This document shows, in pieces, positions 1 through 5,803 of a stretch of 9,248 nucleotides of DNA. This DNA is from Bryobacterales bacterium. Its GTDB lineage: Bacteria > Acidobacteriota > Terriglobia > Bryobacterales > Bryobacteraceae. The stretch covers positions 1 to 9,248 of the forward strand of contig PLMF01000212.1 in NCBI GenBank assembly GCA_003142355.1, in the 5' to 3' direction. A program made the position numbers and the translations under genes. The notes under the pieces were generated by a model that saw only the letters and a list, made by a program, of their open reading frames with translations, was not told the DNA's origin and ran no database searches. Every line of letters starts with the position of its first letter. Positions within the stretch are counted from its first letter, which is position 1.

Positions 1-6
1 ATTCCT

Positions 7-864
7 TTACCAGCCCGGCGTCCATTCCCAACCGCCCTCCGGGCGCGCGGCCACTCGGCCGACGCTGGGGAATGGGAAATGGAAAGCCATGAGGTGCATG
101 TTTCCGGCCACGGCGCGTTCCAGCAGCATGCGGCGAGTGGCGGCCGCCTGTTCGGCGGCCAGGTCGAAGCCGTTCTCCCAATCGGGGCGCTCGAGGTGCA
201 GAGGGTGAACGGCCGCGTCGCCCATGTTGAGGAGATGCTGCCCGTCGGAAGAGATCAGCAGCGCCAGGTGTCCGGGAGTGTGGCCCGGCGCGGGGATGGT
301 GCACACGCCGGGAACAATTTCGATCTCACCCTCCACCGTATCGACCTGGAACCGCAGGGGCGCCAGGCACCTCCGCGCCGCCGAACCGATCATGCGCTTC
401 ACATCTTCCGGCACTCTCAGGCCGCCCAGACCGGAGCGCGACTCCGTCCAGAAATCCCATTCCGGCTGCGAGAGAACATAGCGCGCGTAGGGAAAAGCCG
501 GGCGCCCGCGGGCATCCACGGCGCCGCCGATGTGATCGGGGTGGGCGTGGGTGAGGACCACGGTATCGACATCCTTCGGCCGGATGCCCGCCATCTCCAG
601 CCGGGCGATGACGGCGCCGGTGGTCCGCGAGAACTCTCCCCCGCCGGTGTCCACCAGCACCACGTGCCGCCCGGTCTCGATCAGCAGGCACGTGTACGGG
701 CTCAACACCGCATCTTGCGGAAGATGGCGGCTCGCCAGCGCGCGCGACAGCTCCTCCGGGTCGGCGTTGGGAAAGAACCACGGCGTCGGGTAGGAAAAAT
801 AGCCATCGCTCAAAACTGTGCAGCAGATGGCTCCGACCTGAAAGCGGTACGAGCCCTCGGGCAT
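7..864 (-). CDS. MBL-fold metallo-hydrolase
   Basis: A 285-residue hydrolase of the metallo-beta-lactamase fold, probably cytoplasmic as no signal peptide is seen. The HxHxDH metal motif is at residues 106-111 (H106, H108, D110, H111). It is followed by a PGHTPGH motif (H195/H199), the bridging Asp of GDAAVHP (D216) and a late His in FHFPFP (H262), so both metal sites look intact. This ligand layout is shared by AHL-lactonase-like and glyoxalase II-like members, but the substrate cannot be read from sequence. The ATG at 864 was chosen because family-like sequence (YRFQVGAICCTVLSDGY) begins just after it. The frame stays open upstream to 1113, but that stretch is Pro/Arg-rich and resembles nothing. 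No Shine-Dalgarno is visible before the ATG. The gene is transcribed away from the GWxTD cluster; its TAA stop lies at the left edge of the window. Confidence 0.88.
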   Translation of the reverse strand: MPEGSYRFQVGAICCTVLSDGYFSYPTPWFFPNADPEELSRALASRHLPQDAVLSPYTCLLIETGRHVVLVDTGGGEFSRTTGAVIARLEMAGIRPKDVDTVVLTHAHPDHIGGAVDARGRPAFPYARYVLSQPEWDFWTESRSGLGGLRVPEDVKRMIGSAARRCLAPLRFQVDTVEGEIEIVPGVCTIPAPGHTPGHLALLISSDGQHLLNMGDAAVHPLHLERPDWENGFDLAAEQAAATRRMLLERAVAGNMHLMAFHFPFPSVGRVAARPEGGWEWTPGW

Positions 865-1247
865 ATCTATATAGGGGTTAACCGAAACTGAGCCAAAAGT
901 CAAAGCAGCGATCTGCGGCGGCGCTTGGCGGGGCCGGGGCCGCCGCCCTCGTAGCGCCTGCCGGACGTCCGCTGCTGTGGAAAGAGAGGGAATCCGGAAA
1001 CGGAGAGGAACGCTCCAACTCGGGAGCGGTGAGGGTGATGGGGGAGGTATTGGGAACTTAAAGGCGGATTTTGGCGGCCGAACTCCCTCTTCCGTCTCCC
1101 ACGTTACCGCCATGACACCTCGGACTCTTTTTTTCGGCCGCGTAACCTATTGCAACTAAAGAGAAAAAAGGTCGAAAGTTTCTGTGATTGAAAAACGTCG
1201 CACTCGTTTGCCCCTCCCCCGCACACCTGTGCCCCCGATTCACGGGA

Positions 1248-1277
1248 TTGACCGTGTCTGACCGCCCGATCTAAAAT
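1248..1277 (+). promoter_or_regulatory. Sigma70-type promoter of the GWxTD cluster
   Basis: TTGACC at 1248-1253 matches five of six bases of the -35 consensus. TAAAAT at 1272-1277 matches five of six of the -10 consensus. They are 18 bases apart. The predicted transcription start is near 1284, giving a short leader of about 28 bases before the GTG at 1312. Read directly from sequence; activity is inferred. Confidence 0.6.
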
Positions 1278-1302
1278 GGGTTTAAGCTAAAAGCCCTGTC
1301 CC

Positions 1303-1307
1303 GAGGA
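1303..1307 (+). promoter_or_regulatory. Ribosome binding site, GWxTD gene
   Basis: GAGGA lies 4 bases before GTG 1312 and 13 bases before the in-frame ATG 1321. The spacing mildly favours the GTG, although the ATG would also give a good signal peptide. Confidence 0.5.
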
Positions 1308-1311
1308 AACG

Positions 1312-3015
1312 GTGAGCCGTATGAACGTCACACGCCTTTCGATTGCCTGCGTTTCCTTGTCCATTATCATTGGCCTTTTCGCCGCGGCACAGCAGACGGA
1401 TCAGAATCAGCCACCGGCCCGGAAGTCCTCCACCGCGCCCCAGCGCGAGACTATCTCCCGGCCCTTGTCGGAAAGGGAGAAGAAGAGACGCGACGAGAAG
1501 CTCCGCAAGGAGCTCGAAACGCCCTATCGCAAATGGCTGAACGAGGACGTCGCCTACATCATCACCGACGAGGAGCGCGCCGCTTTCAAGCGCCTCCAGA
1601 CGGATGAAGAGCGCGAGCAGTTCATCGAGCAGTTCTGGTTGCGCCGCGATCCCACCCCGGACAGCGTCGAAAACGAGTTCAAGGAAGAACACTACCGCCG
1701 CATCGCTTACGCCAACGAGCATTACGCTTCGGGCATCCCCGGCTGGAAGACCGACCGCGGGCGCATCTACATCACCTACGGCGCGCCCGACGAAAACGAT
1801 TCCCACCCCTCCGGCGGCACTTACGAGCGGCCTCCCGAAGAGGGCGGCGGCGAAACCTCCACCTTCCCCTTCGAACAGTGGCGCTACCGCTACATCGAAG
1901 GTATCGGCACCAACATCATTATCGAGTTCGTCGACCCCACCATGACGGGCGAGTATCGCATGACCATGGACCCGTCCGAGAAGGACGCGTTGCTCTACGT
2001 GCCGGGCGCCGGCCTCACCATGATGGAGCAGATGGGACTCGCCGACAAGACCGACCGCTTCAACCGCACCGACGGCACTCACCTCGGCACCCCATTCGGC
2101 GGCCAGACCGAGTCCATGAACGAGTTCACGCGCCTGGAGCAGTTCGCCAAACTGCAGAGGCCGCCGCAAATCAAGTTCAAGGACCTGGAAGCCGCCATTA
2201 CCTCGCGCCTCAGCTACAACATTCTGCCCATGAAGACGCGAGTCGACTTCTTCCCCGTTACGGACGCCACGGTGCTCACCAACGTCACGCTCCAGTTCGA
2301 CAGAAAAGACCTGCAGTTCCAGTTCAAGGACGGCGTGCAGAAAGCGGTGATCGATATCTACGCGAAGTTCAGCACCATGACCCGGCGCGTGGTGAACGTA
2401 TTCGAAGACACCGTCAACGCCACCACCCCGCCTGAATACCTGCAAGATTTCACCAAGGGCAAGTCCATCTATCAGCGGACCATCCCGCTGGCTCCCGGCA
2501 CCTACCGGCTAAACGTCATGGCCAAGGACGTGGTGGGCGGCAACCTCAGCAACTATGAGGTGGCCGTCACCGTGCCCCGCCTCGATCCCGACAAGCTCTC
2601 TTCCAGCACCCTGATTCTGGCCGACCTGATGGAAAAGGTCCCCAGCAAGAGCATCGGCACCGGCCAGTTCGTGATCGGCAGCACCAAGGTGCGGCCGCGC
2701 ATGGATGACGTTTTCAAGCACGATGAGAAGATGGGTATCTACTTGAAGCTCTATAACTTCGGGGTGGAAGAGGGGACCCATTTGCCGTCCGGGCAGGTGG
2801 AGTACGAAGTGGTGAAAAACGGCACCAACGAGAGGATCTTCAATTTCACCGAGGACGTGGGGCAGATTCCAGGCGCCTCCACCAGCCAGGTTACAATTGA
2901 AAAACTCCTTCCGCTCAATACCCTGGTTCCGGGCCAGTACACTCTCCGGCTGAAGGTCACGGATAAAAATCGCAACCAAACCCTCACCCCGTCGGTCCAA
3001 TTTACGGTAACCTAG
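1312..3015 (+). CDS. Secreted GWxTD domain-containing protein
   Basis: A 567-residue exported protein. Residues 1-28 form a signal peptide (basic start, hydrophobic core IACVSLSIIIGLF, then AAAQQ). A charged linker with many Arg/Lys/Glu follows (about 50-75). The GWxTD domain spans roughly 75-215: helical WLNEDVAYIITDEERAAF, FIEQFWLRRDPTP, the signature G144-W145-K146-T147-D148, then RGRIYITYGAPDE and a FEQWRY segment. The rest is beta-rich, with the FVIGSTKVRPRMDD region in the middle and a C-terminal Ig-like sandwich ending VQFTVT. GWxTD proteins are common and often multicopy in Acidobacteriota, but their biochemical role is unknown; no catalytic site is claimed here. It is the first gene of a cluster with the beta-barrel gene 39 bases downstream. 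Start GTG 1312 versus ATG 1321 is not settled. Confidence 0.9.
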   Translation: MSRMNVTRLSIACVSLSIIIGLFAAAQQTDQNQPPARKSSTAPQRETISRPLSEREKKRRDEKLRKELETPYRKWLNEDVAYIITDEERAAFKRLQTDEEREQFIEQFWLRRDPTPDSVENEFKEEHYRRIAYANEHYASGIPGWKTDRGRIYITYGAPDENDSHPSGGTYERPPEEGGGETSTFPFEQWRYRYIEGIGTNIIIEFVDPTMTGEYRMTMDPSEKDALLYVPGAGLTMMEQMGLADKTDRFNRTDGTHLGTPFGGQTESMNEFTRLEQFAKLQRPPQIKFKDLEAAITSRLSYNILPMKTRVDFFPVTDATVLTNVTLQFDRKDLQFQFKDGVQKAVIDIYAKFSTMTRRVVNVFEDTVNATTPPEYLQDFTKGKSIYQRTIPLAPGTYRLNVMAKDVVGGNLSNYEVAVTVPRLDPDKLSSSTLILADLMEKVPSKSIGTGQFVIGSTKVRPRMDDVFKHDEKMGIYLKLYNFGVEEGTHLPSGQVEYEVVKNGTNERIFNFTEDVGQIPGASTSQVTIEKLLPLNTLVPGQYTLRLKVTDKNRNQTLTPSVQFTVT

Positions 3016-3018
3016 TGT

Positions 3019-3036
3019 GAGCGGGTGCGCCCGCTC
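3019..3036 (+). repeat. Intercistronic perfect hairpin
   Basis: GAGCGGG (3019-3025) and CCCGCTC (3030-3036) form a perfect 7-bp GC-rich stem with loop TGCG, four bases after the GWxTD stop. No U-tract follows, so it is not a normal intrinsic terminator. It could stabilise the upstream message or attenuate read-through into the barrel gene. Confidence 0.55.
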
Positions 3037-3054
3037 CCAAAATGAGCGTCGCGG

Positions 3055-4857
3055 ATGTTTAGCACGAAGACGCACAAGACGGTCGCGTTCCTGGCAATAG
3101 GAATTGCCTGTCTGGCGGCGCCTTGTGTGTCGCCGGCGGCCGGACCCATCAAGCTCTCCGGTGTCATCAGCGGCGTGGTCGGCAACTCCATGGGCATCCC
3201 CCAGATGGGCGCCATCGTCCTGCTCTACAACCGCCAGGACCGCGTCTATGGGAAGGTCCAGACCGACGACCTCGGCCAATTCAACTTCCTGGGCCTGTTG
3301 CCCGACCTCTACTCCGTCAAAGTGACGCTCGCCACTTTCGTCCCGGCGCTCAAGAAGAACATCCTGGTTCAGCCCGGCATGCGGAGCGTGCTGAATGTGA
3401 ACCTGAACACGCTGTTCAGCACCATCCAGCTCGCCTACCCGTCGGTCGAAAGCGGCAGCCTCATGAGCGACGATTGGAAGTGGGTCCTGCGCACCGCCTC
3501 GTCCACCCGGCCGGTGCTGCGATTCGCCGCCGATCCGCTGGCCCGTAACGGAGCAGCCGGCGCGCGCAGCGCGGTTTTCTCCGATACGCGCGGCATCTTC
3601 AAAGTTTCCGCGGGAGACGGCCCGCTGGCCACGGGCATCAGCAACGAGGCCGATCTCGGCACCGCTTTCGCCCTGGCTACTTCGTTTTACGGCAATAGCC
3701 TGCTCCAGGTTAGCGGCAACGTCGGATACGGTTCGCAGACGGGCGTGCCCACCGCGGCCTTCCGCACCAGCTATAGCCGCGACCTCGCCGGCGGCAATCC
3801 CGAGGTTTCGGTTACCATGCGGCAATTGTTCCTGCCCGGGCGCCTGGGTGCGGCAGCGACGGGGACGGACTCCGCTTTGCCCATGCTGCGCTCCATGTCC
3901 GCCGCCTTCAATGACCGTACGCAGATCACCGAGAACGTCGCGCTCCAGTATGGATTCACGCTGGATTCGGTCACGTTCCTCGATCGCCTGAACTATTTCA
4001 GCCCGTACGCGCGCCTGAGCTACAAGGCCGGGAACAATGCCGAGGTGGATTTTGCCTACACCTCCGGCAACGGGCGGCCCGACCTCGCCGGCGCGGTCTC
4101 CCAGGATGCGGATCTCCAGCGCGATCTCAGCACCCTCGGCCTGTTCCCGCGCATCTCTCTGCTGGGCGCGCGGCCGAAAATCCAGCGCGGCGAAGAGTAC
4201 GAATTGACGTACTCTCTCAAGGCCCGGTCTCGAACCTATCAGATTTCCGCTTACCGCGAATCGGTGACCAATGCGGCGCTCTCGCTGGTGGCGCCCGCGG
4301 GTATGTATAGCGGCGGCGACATCCTCCCCGACCTCTTCTCCGGCAACTCGATCTTCGACGCCGGCAATTTCCGGAGTACCGGATACACAGCCGCCGTCAC
4401 GCAGAATGTGGGCGAGCACGTGAGCGCCACTGTGATGTATGGTTCCATGGGGGCGCTCACCGCCCAGAACCGCGAGATCGTAAGCAACAGTCCGGATGAG
4501 CTGCGCTCCATGATCCGCTCGGGCCGCAAGCAGGCCGCCACCACCCGCATCACCGCCACTTCGCCCTGGACCGGCACGCACCTGATCGCCAGCTATCAGT
4601 GGACCGACACTCACCGTTGGGCCATGCCCGGCCACCTGTACAGCACCCAGGCTATCGGGCCCATGCCGGGGTTGAACGTTTACATCCGGCAGCCGATTCC
4701 CGGTCTCTCGATGCTGCCCTGGCGCATGGAAGCAACCGCCGATCTGCGCAACATGCTGGCGCAGGGTTATCTGCCGCTAGGCATGGCCGACGGCCAGCGC
4801 GTCCTGCTGGTCGAGACCCCCCGCAGTTTCCGCGGCGGCCTCAGCTTCATCTTCTAG
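3055..4857 (+). CDS. Regulatory-domain/beta-barrel outer-membrane protein
   Basis: A 600-residue envelope protein of unknown function. Residues 1-29 are a signal peptide (KTHK, hydrophobic AFLAIGIACL, cleavage probably after SPAA). C24 is preceded by Pro, so it is not a good lipobox. Residues about 34-125 look like a carboxypeptidase-regulatory-like domain: GVISGVVGNSMGIPQMGAIV, then TDDLGQFNFLGLLPDLYSVKV and ILVQPGMRSVLNVNL. The remaining 470 residues alternate polar and hydrophobic residues, with many Tyr/Thr/Ser stretches, and end GGLSFIF with a terminal Phe, typical of outer-membrane barrels. The order recalls Oar-like TonB-dependent proteins, but no plug domain is evident and it is much shorter. 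ATG 3055 starts directly on the signal peptide; no clear Shine-Dalgarno precedes it, and it lies 39 bases after the GWxTD gene. Barrel identity is inferred. Confidence 0.8.
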   Translation: MFSTKTHKTVAFLAIGIACLAAPCVSPAAGPIKLSGVISGVVGNSMGIPQMGAIVLLYNRQDRVYGKVQTDDLGQFNFLGLLPDLYSVKVTLATFVPALKKNILVQPGMRSVLNVNLNTLFSTIQLAYPSVESGSLMSDDWKWVLRTASSTRPVLRFAADPLARNGAAGARSAVFSDTRGIFKVSAGDGPLATGISNEADLGTAFALATSFYGNSLLQVSGNVGYGSQTGVPTAAFRTSYSRDLAGGNPEVSVTMRQLFLPGRLGAAATGTDSALPMLRSMSAAFNDRTQITENVALQYGFTLDSVTFLDRLNYFSPYARLSYKAGNNAEVDFAYTSGNGRPDLAGAVSQDADLQRDLSTLGLFPRISLLGARPKIQRGEEYELTYSLKARSRTYQISAYRESVTNAALSLVAPAGMYSGGDILPDLFSGNSIFDAGNFRSTGYTAAVTQNVGEHVSATVMYGSMGALTAQNREIVSNSPDELRSMIRSGRKQAATTRITATSPWTGTHLIASYQWTDTHRWAMPGHLYSTQAIGPMPGLNVYIRQPIPGLSMLPWRMEATADLRNMLAQGYLPLGMADGQRVLLVETPRSFRGGLSFIF

Positions 4858-4871
4858 GGAACCGCCGTGGC

Positions 4872-4888
4872 GCAGAGTCTCACTCTGC
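4872..4888 (+). repeat. Hairpin preceding the terminator
   Basis: GCAGAGT (4872-4878) and ACTCTGC (4882-4888) form a perfect 7-bp stem with loop CTC. It abuts the intrinsic terminator directly, so the 3' end of the barrel transcript should carry two stacked hairpins. Confidence 0.6.
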
Positions 4889-4916
4889 CGCGTCCCGACT
4901 CCTCGGGACGCGTTTT
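4889..4916 (+). terminator. Intrinsic terminator of the GWxTD/barrel cluster
   Basis: CGCGTCCCGA (4889-4898) pairs perfectly with TCGGGACGCG (4903-4912), a 10-bp stem with loop CTCC, followed at once by TTTT. It lies 31 bases after the barrel stop and shields the converging higA gene. Read on the minus strand it has no U-tract, so it is probably one-directional. Confidence 0.85.
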
Positions 4917-4938
4917 GCCCTCCGAATACGCCGCCCTT

Positions 4939-5235
4939 TCACGCAGGAGCGCGCTCGCGCTGGTTCAACCTGGGAAGCGCTCTTATGGACCTCCCCGCTT
5001 TCTTCTGGGCGATGCGCAGATCGTAAAGGCTCTGTAAGTTAAGCCAGAATTCCGCGCTCGTGCCAAAGAAGTGGGCCAGACGCAAGGCCGTGTCCCCGGT
5101 GATGGAGCGCTGCCCATTCAAGATGCCGGTGATGCGGTTGGTCGGCACATCCAGCTTGCGCACCAGCTCGGCGGCGCTCATTCCGAGTCCTTTCAGTTCT
5201 TCGGCCAGGTGTTCCCCCGGATGTATCGCGGTCAC
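4939..5235 (-). CDS. higA: HigA-family antitoxin, XRE helix-turn-helix (orphan)
   Basis: A 98-residue DNA-binding protein of the HigA type, which normally neutralises the HigB mRNA-cleaving toxin and represses its own operon. The family opening IHPGEHLAEELKGLGMS is at residues 4-20. The helix-turn-helix covers about 18-60 (SAAELVRKLDVPTNRITGIL, then NGQRSITGDTALRLAHFFGT). The conserved FWLNLQ follows at 63-68, then YDLRIAQKK and a short basic tail. Start GTG 5235 is well supported: a perfect AGGAGG lies 7 bases upstream and the family N-terminus follows. A longer frame reaching 5307 has no such support. HigB genes normally sit immediately upstream of higA; here only a few toxin codons remain, so the antitoxin is unpaired locally. 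It may persist as an autoregulator, act on a toxin elsewhere, or be decaying. The gene converges on the terminator at 4889-4916. Confidence 0.92.
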   Translation of the reverse strand: MTAIHPGEHLAEELKGLGMSAAELVRKLDVPTNRITGILNGQRSITGDTALRLAHFFGTSAEFWLNLQSLYDLRIAQKKAGRSIRALPRLNQRERAPA

Positions 5236-5242
5236 TGTCGGT

Positions 5243-5248
5243 CCTCCT
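5243..5248 (-). promoter_or_regulatory. Strong Shine-Dalgarno of higA
   Basis: A perfect AGGAGG on the minus strand, 7 bases before GTG 5235; it fixes the start. It overlaps the TAG stop of the toxin remnant, as expected of a coupled toxin-antitoxin operon in which the toxin gene came first. Confidence 0.85.
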
Positions 5249-5285
5249 AATGATAGTCGACAATCTCTACGGTCGCCGGCCAGCG
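5247..5285 (-). pseudogene. higB: HigB toxin C-terminal remnant
   Basis: Read on the minus strand directly before higA, codons 5285 to 5250 spell R-W-P-A-T-V-E-I-V-D-Y-H, then TAG at 5249-5247. HigB/RelE-type toxins of the plasmid-killer family characteristically end in a Trp-containing strand followed by a V-E-I-x-D-Y-H tail, and in higBA operons this stop lies a dozen or so bases before the antitoxin start, as here (11 bases). An in-frame TAG at 5288-5286 precedes the fragment, and no further toxin-like sequence was found in any minus frame up to 5340, where rfaE2 begins. The homology rests on a short tail, but its position, strand and stop placement all agree. Probably a deletion that removed the toxin body and kept the antitoxin. 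Confidence 0.75.
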
Positions 5286-5296
5286 CTACCACGGCA

Positions 5297-5325
5297 TTGG
5301 GAACCATTGCACCGGCTGCTACACT
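5297..5325 (+). promoter_or_regulatory. Candidate promoter of rfaE2-mfd
   Basis: TTGGGA (5297-5302) and TACACT (5320-5325), each matching four of six consensus bases, are separated by the ideal 17 bases. The predicted start of transcription, about 5331-5333, falls on or just before the GTG start codon, which would give a leaderless message. It lies just beyond the edge of the higB remnant. Confidence 0.4.
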
Positions 5326-5332
5326 GAAATCG

Positions 5333-5803
5333 GTGGGCCGGTTCTACAGCCGCGCGGAACTCATCGAACAGCGCCAGCGCTGGAAGCAGGAGGGCAAGAC
5401 CGTGGTCTTTACCAACGGCTGCTATGATCTGCTGCACCCCGGCCACGTCCGGCTCCTCGAGCAAGCCCGCTCGCTCGGTGACGTCCTGATCCTAGCTTTG
5501 AACTCCGATGCCAGTACGCGGCGCGCGAAGGGTCCGGCCCGGCCGCTGATCCCGGAACGGGAGCGCGCGGAACTGGCGTTGGCGCTGGAAGCCGTCGATG
5601 CAGTCGTGTTGTTCGGTGAGGACACGCCGCGTGAGCTGATTGGGTTGGTTCTGCCGGATGTGCTCGTCAAGGGCGCGGATTGGGCGCACTTTGTCGCGGG
5701 CCGGGAAGAAGTGGAAGCCGCCGGCGGCAAGGTGCTCACCGTGGCCCTGGAACCCGGATACTCTACTACTAATATTGTCGAAAGAATTCTCAGCCGACCT
5801 TGA
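5333..5803 (+). CDS. rfaE2: D-glycero-beta-D-manno-heptose 1-phosphate adenylyltransferase (RfaE2)
   Basis: A 156-residue cytoplasmic nucleotidyltransferase that activates heptose 1-phosphate with a nucleoside triphosphate to give ADP-heptose, the precursor for lipopolysaccharide inner core or other heptosylated glycans. The cytidylyltransferase-fold signature is TNGCYDLLHPGH at residues 27-38, with the HxGH pair H35/H38. NSDASTRRAKGPARP (57-71), VKGADW (112-117) and STTNIVERI (144-152) are all typical of RfaE2. The length is that of the stand-alone enzyme; the RfaE1 kinase half found in bifunctional HldE is absent here. Start GTG 5333 is the only reasonable start near the family N-terminus; no ATG or Shine-Dalgarno is available, and the frame upstream is antisense to higA. 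The TGA stop overlaps the mfd start. Some family members use other nucleotides, so strict ADP-heptose specificity is inferred. Confidence 0.92.
   Translation: MGRFYSRAELIEQRQRWKQEGKTVVFTNGCYDLLHPGHVRLLEQARSLGDVLILALNSDASTRRAKGPARPLIPERERAELALALEAVDAVVLFGEDTPRELIGLVLPDVLVKGADWAHFVAGREEVEAAGGKVLTVALEPGYSTTNIVERILSRP

Larger units (their letters stand above)
865..1311. other. Divergent intergenic region, no gene
   Basis: A gene-free stretch of 447 bases between the divergent MBL hydrolase and GWxTD genes. The part next to the MBL gene is GC-rich; a purine-rich stretch sits around 1000-1065. The part at about 1125-1200 is AT-richer, with a run of seven T at 1128-1134 and several A runs. A promoter for the rightward cluster is at 1248-1277. 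For the leftward gene only a weak candidate is seen on the minus strand: TTGGCT (896-891), 17 bases, TATATA (873-868). It ends three bases before the ATG, too close to be convincing. No RNA gene or riboswitch was recognised. Confidence 0.6.

Noticed and set aside
79..891. A 270-codon plus-strand frame
   Set aside because: It is antisense to the MBL hydrolase, with His/Arg/Gly-rich composition and no domain; the minus frame carries all the metal motifs.
868..896. TTGGCT-17-TATATA on the minus strand as the MBL promoter
   Set aside because: Both hexamers match only four of six bases and the -10 ends three bases before the ATG, too close for a normal or leaderless start.
865..1113. N-terminal extension of the MBL hydrolase up to an ATG at 1113
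   Set aside because: The added 83 residues are Pro/Arg/Ser-rich and unlike the family; conserved sequence begins right after ATG 864.
1282..2445. A 387-codon open frame on the minus strand
   Set aside because: It is antisense to the well-supported GWxTD gene, across its signal peptide and signature motif, and shows no family features.
2509..4635. A 708-codon open frame on the minus strand
   Set aside because: It spans the GWxTD 3' end and most of the barrel gene in antisense, has low-complexity Gly/Ala/Arg-rich composition and no recognisable domain. It is a GC-rich shadow frame.
5250..5255. TATCAT on the minus strand as a higA -10 box
   Set aside because: It encodes the Y-H of the toxin tail, has no -35 partner at a sensible distance, and would start transcription inside the Shine-Dalgarno.
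5236..5307. N-terminal extension of HigA to an ATG at 5307
   Set aside because: The perfect Shine-Dalgarno and family N-terminus point to GTG 5235, and the extension runs through the toxin remnant in a different frame.
5060..5332. Upstream extension of the RfaE2 frame to ATG 5060
   Set aside because: It would add about 90 residues antisense to higA; RfaE2 is normally about 160 residues and begins near 5333.
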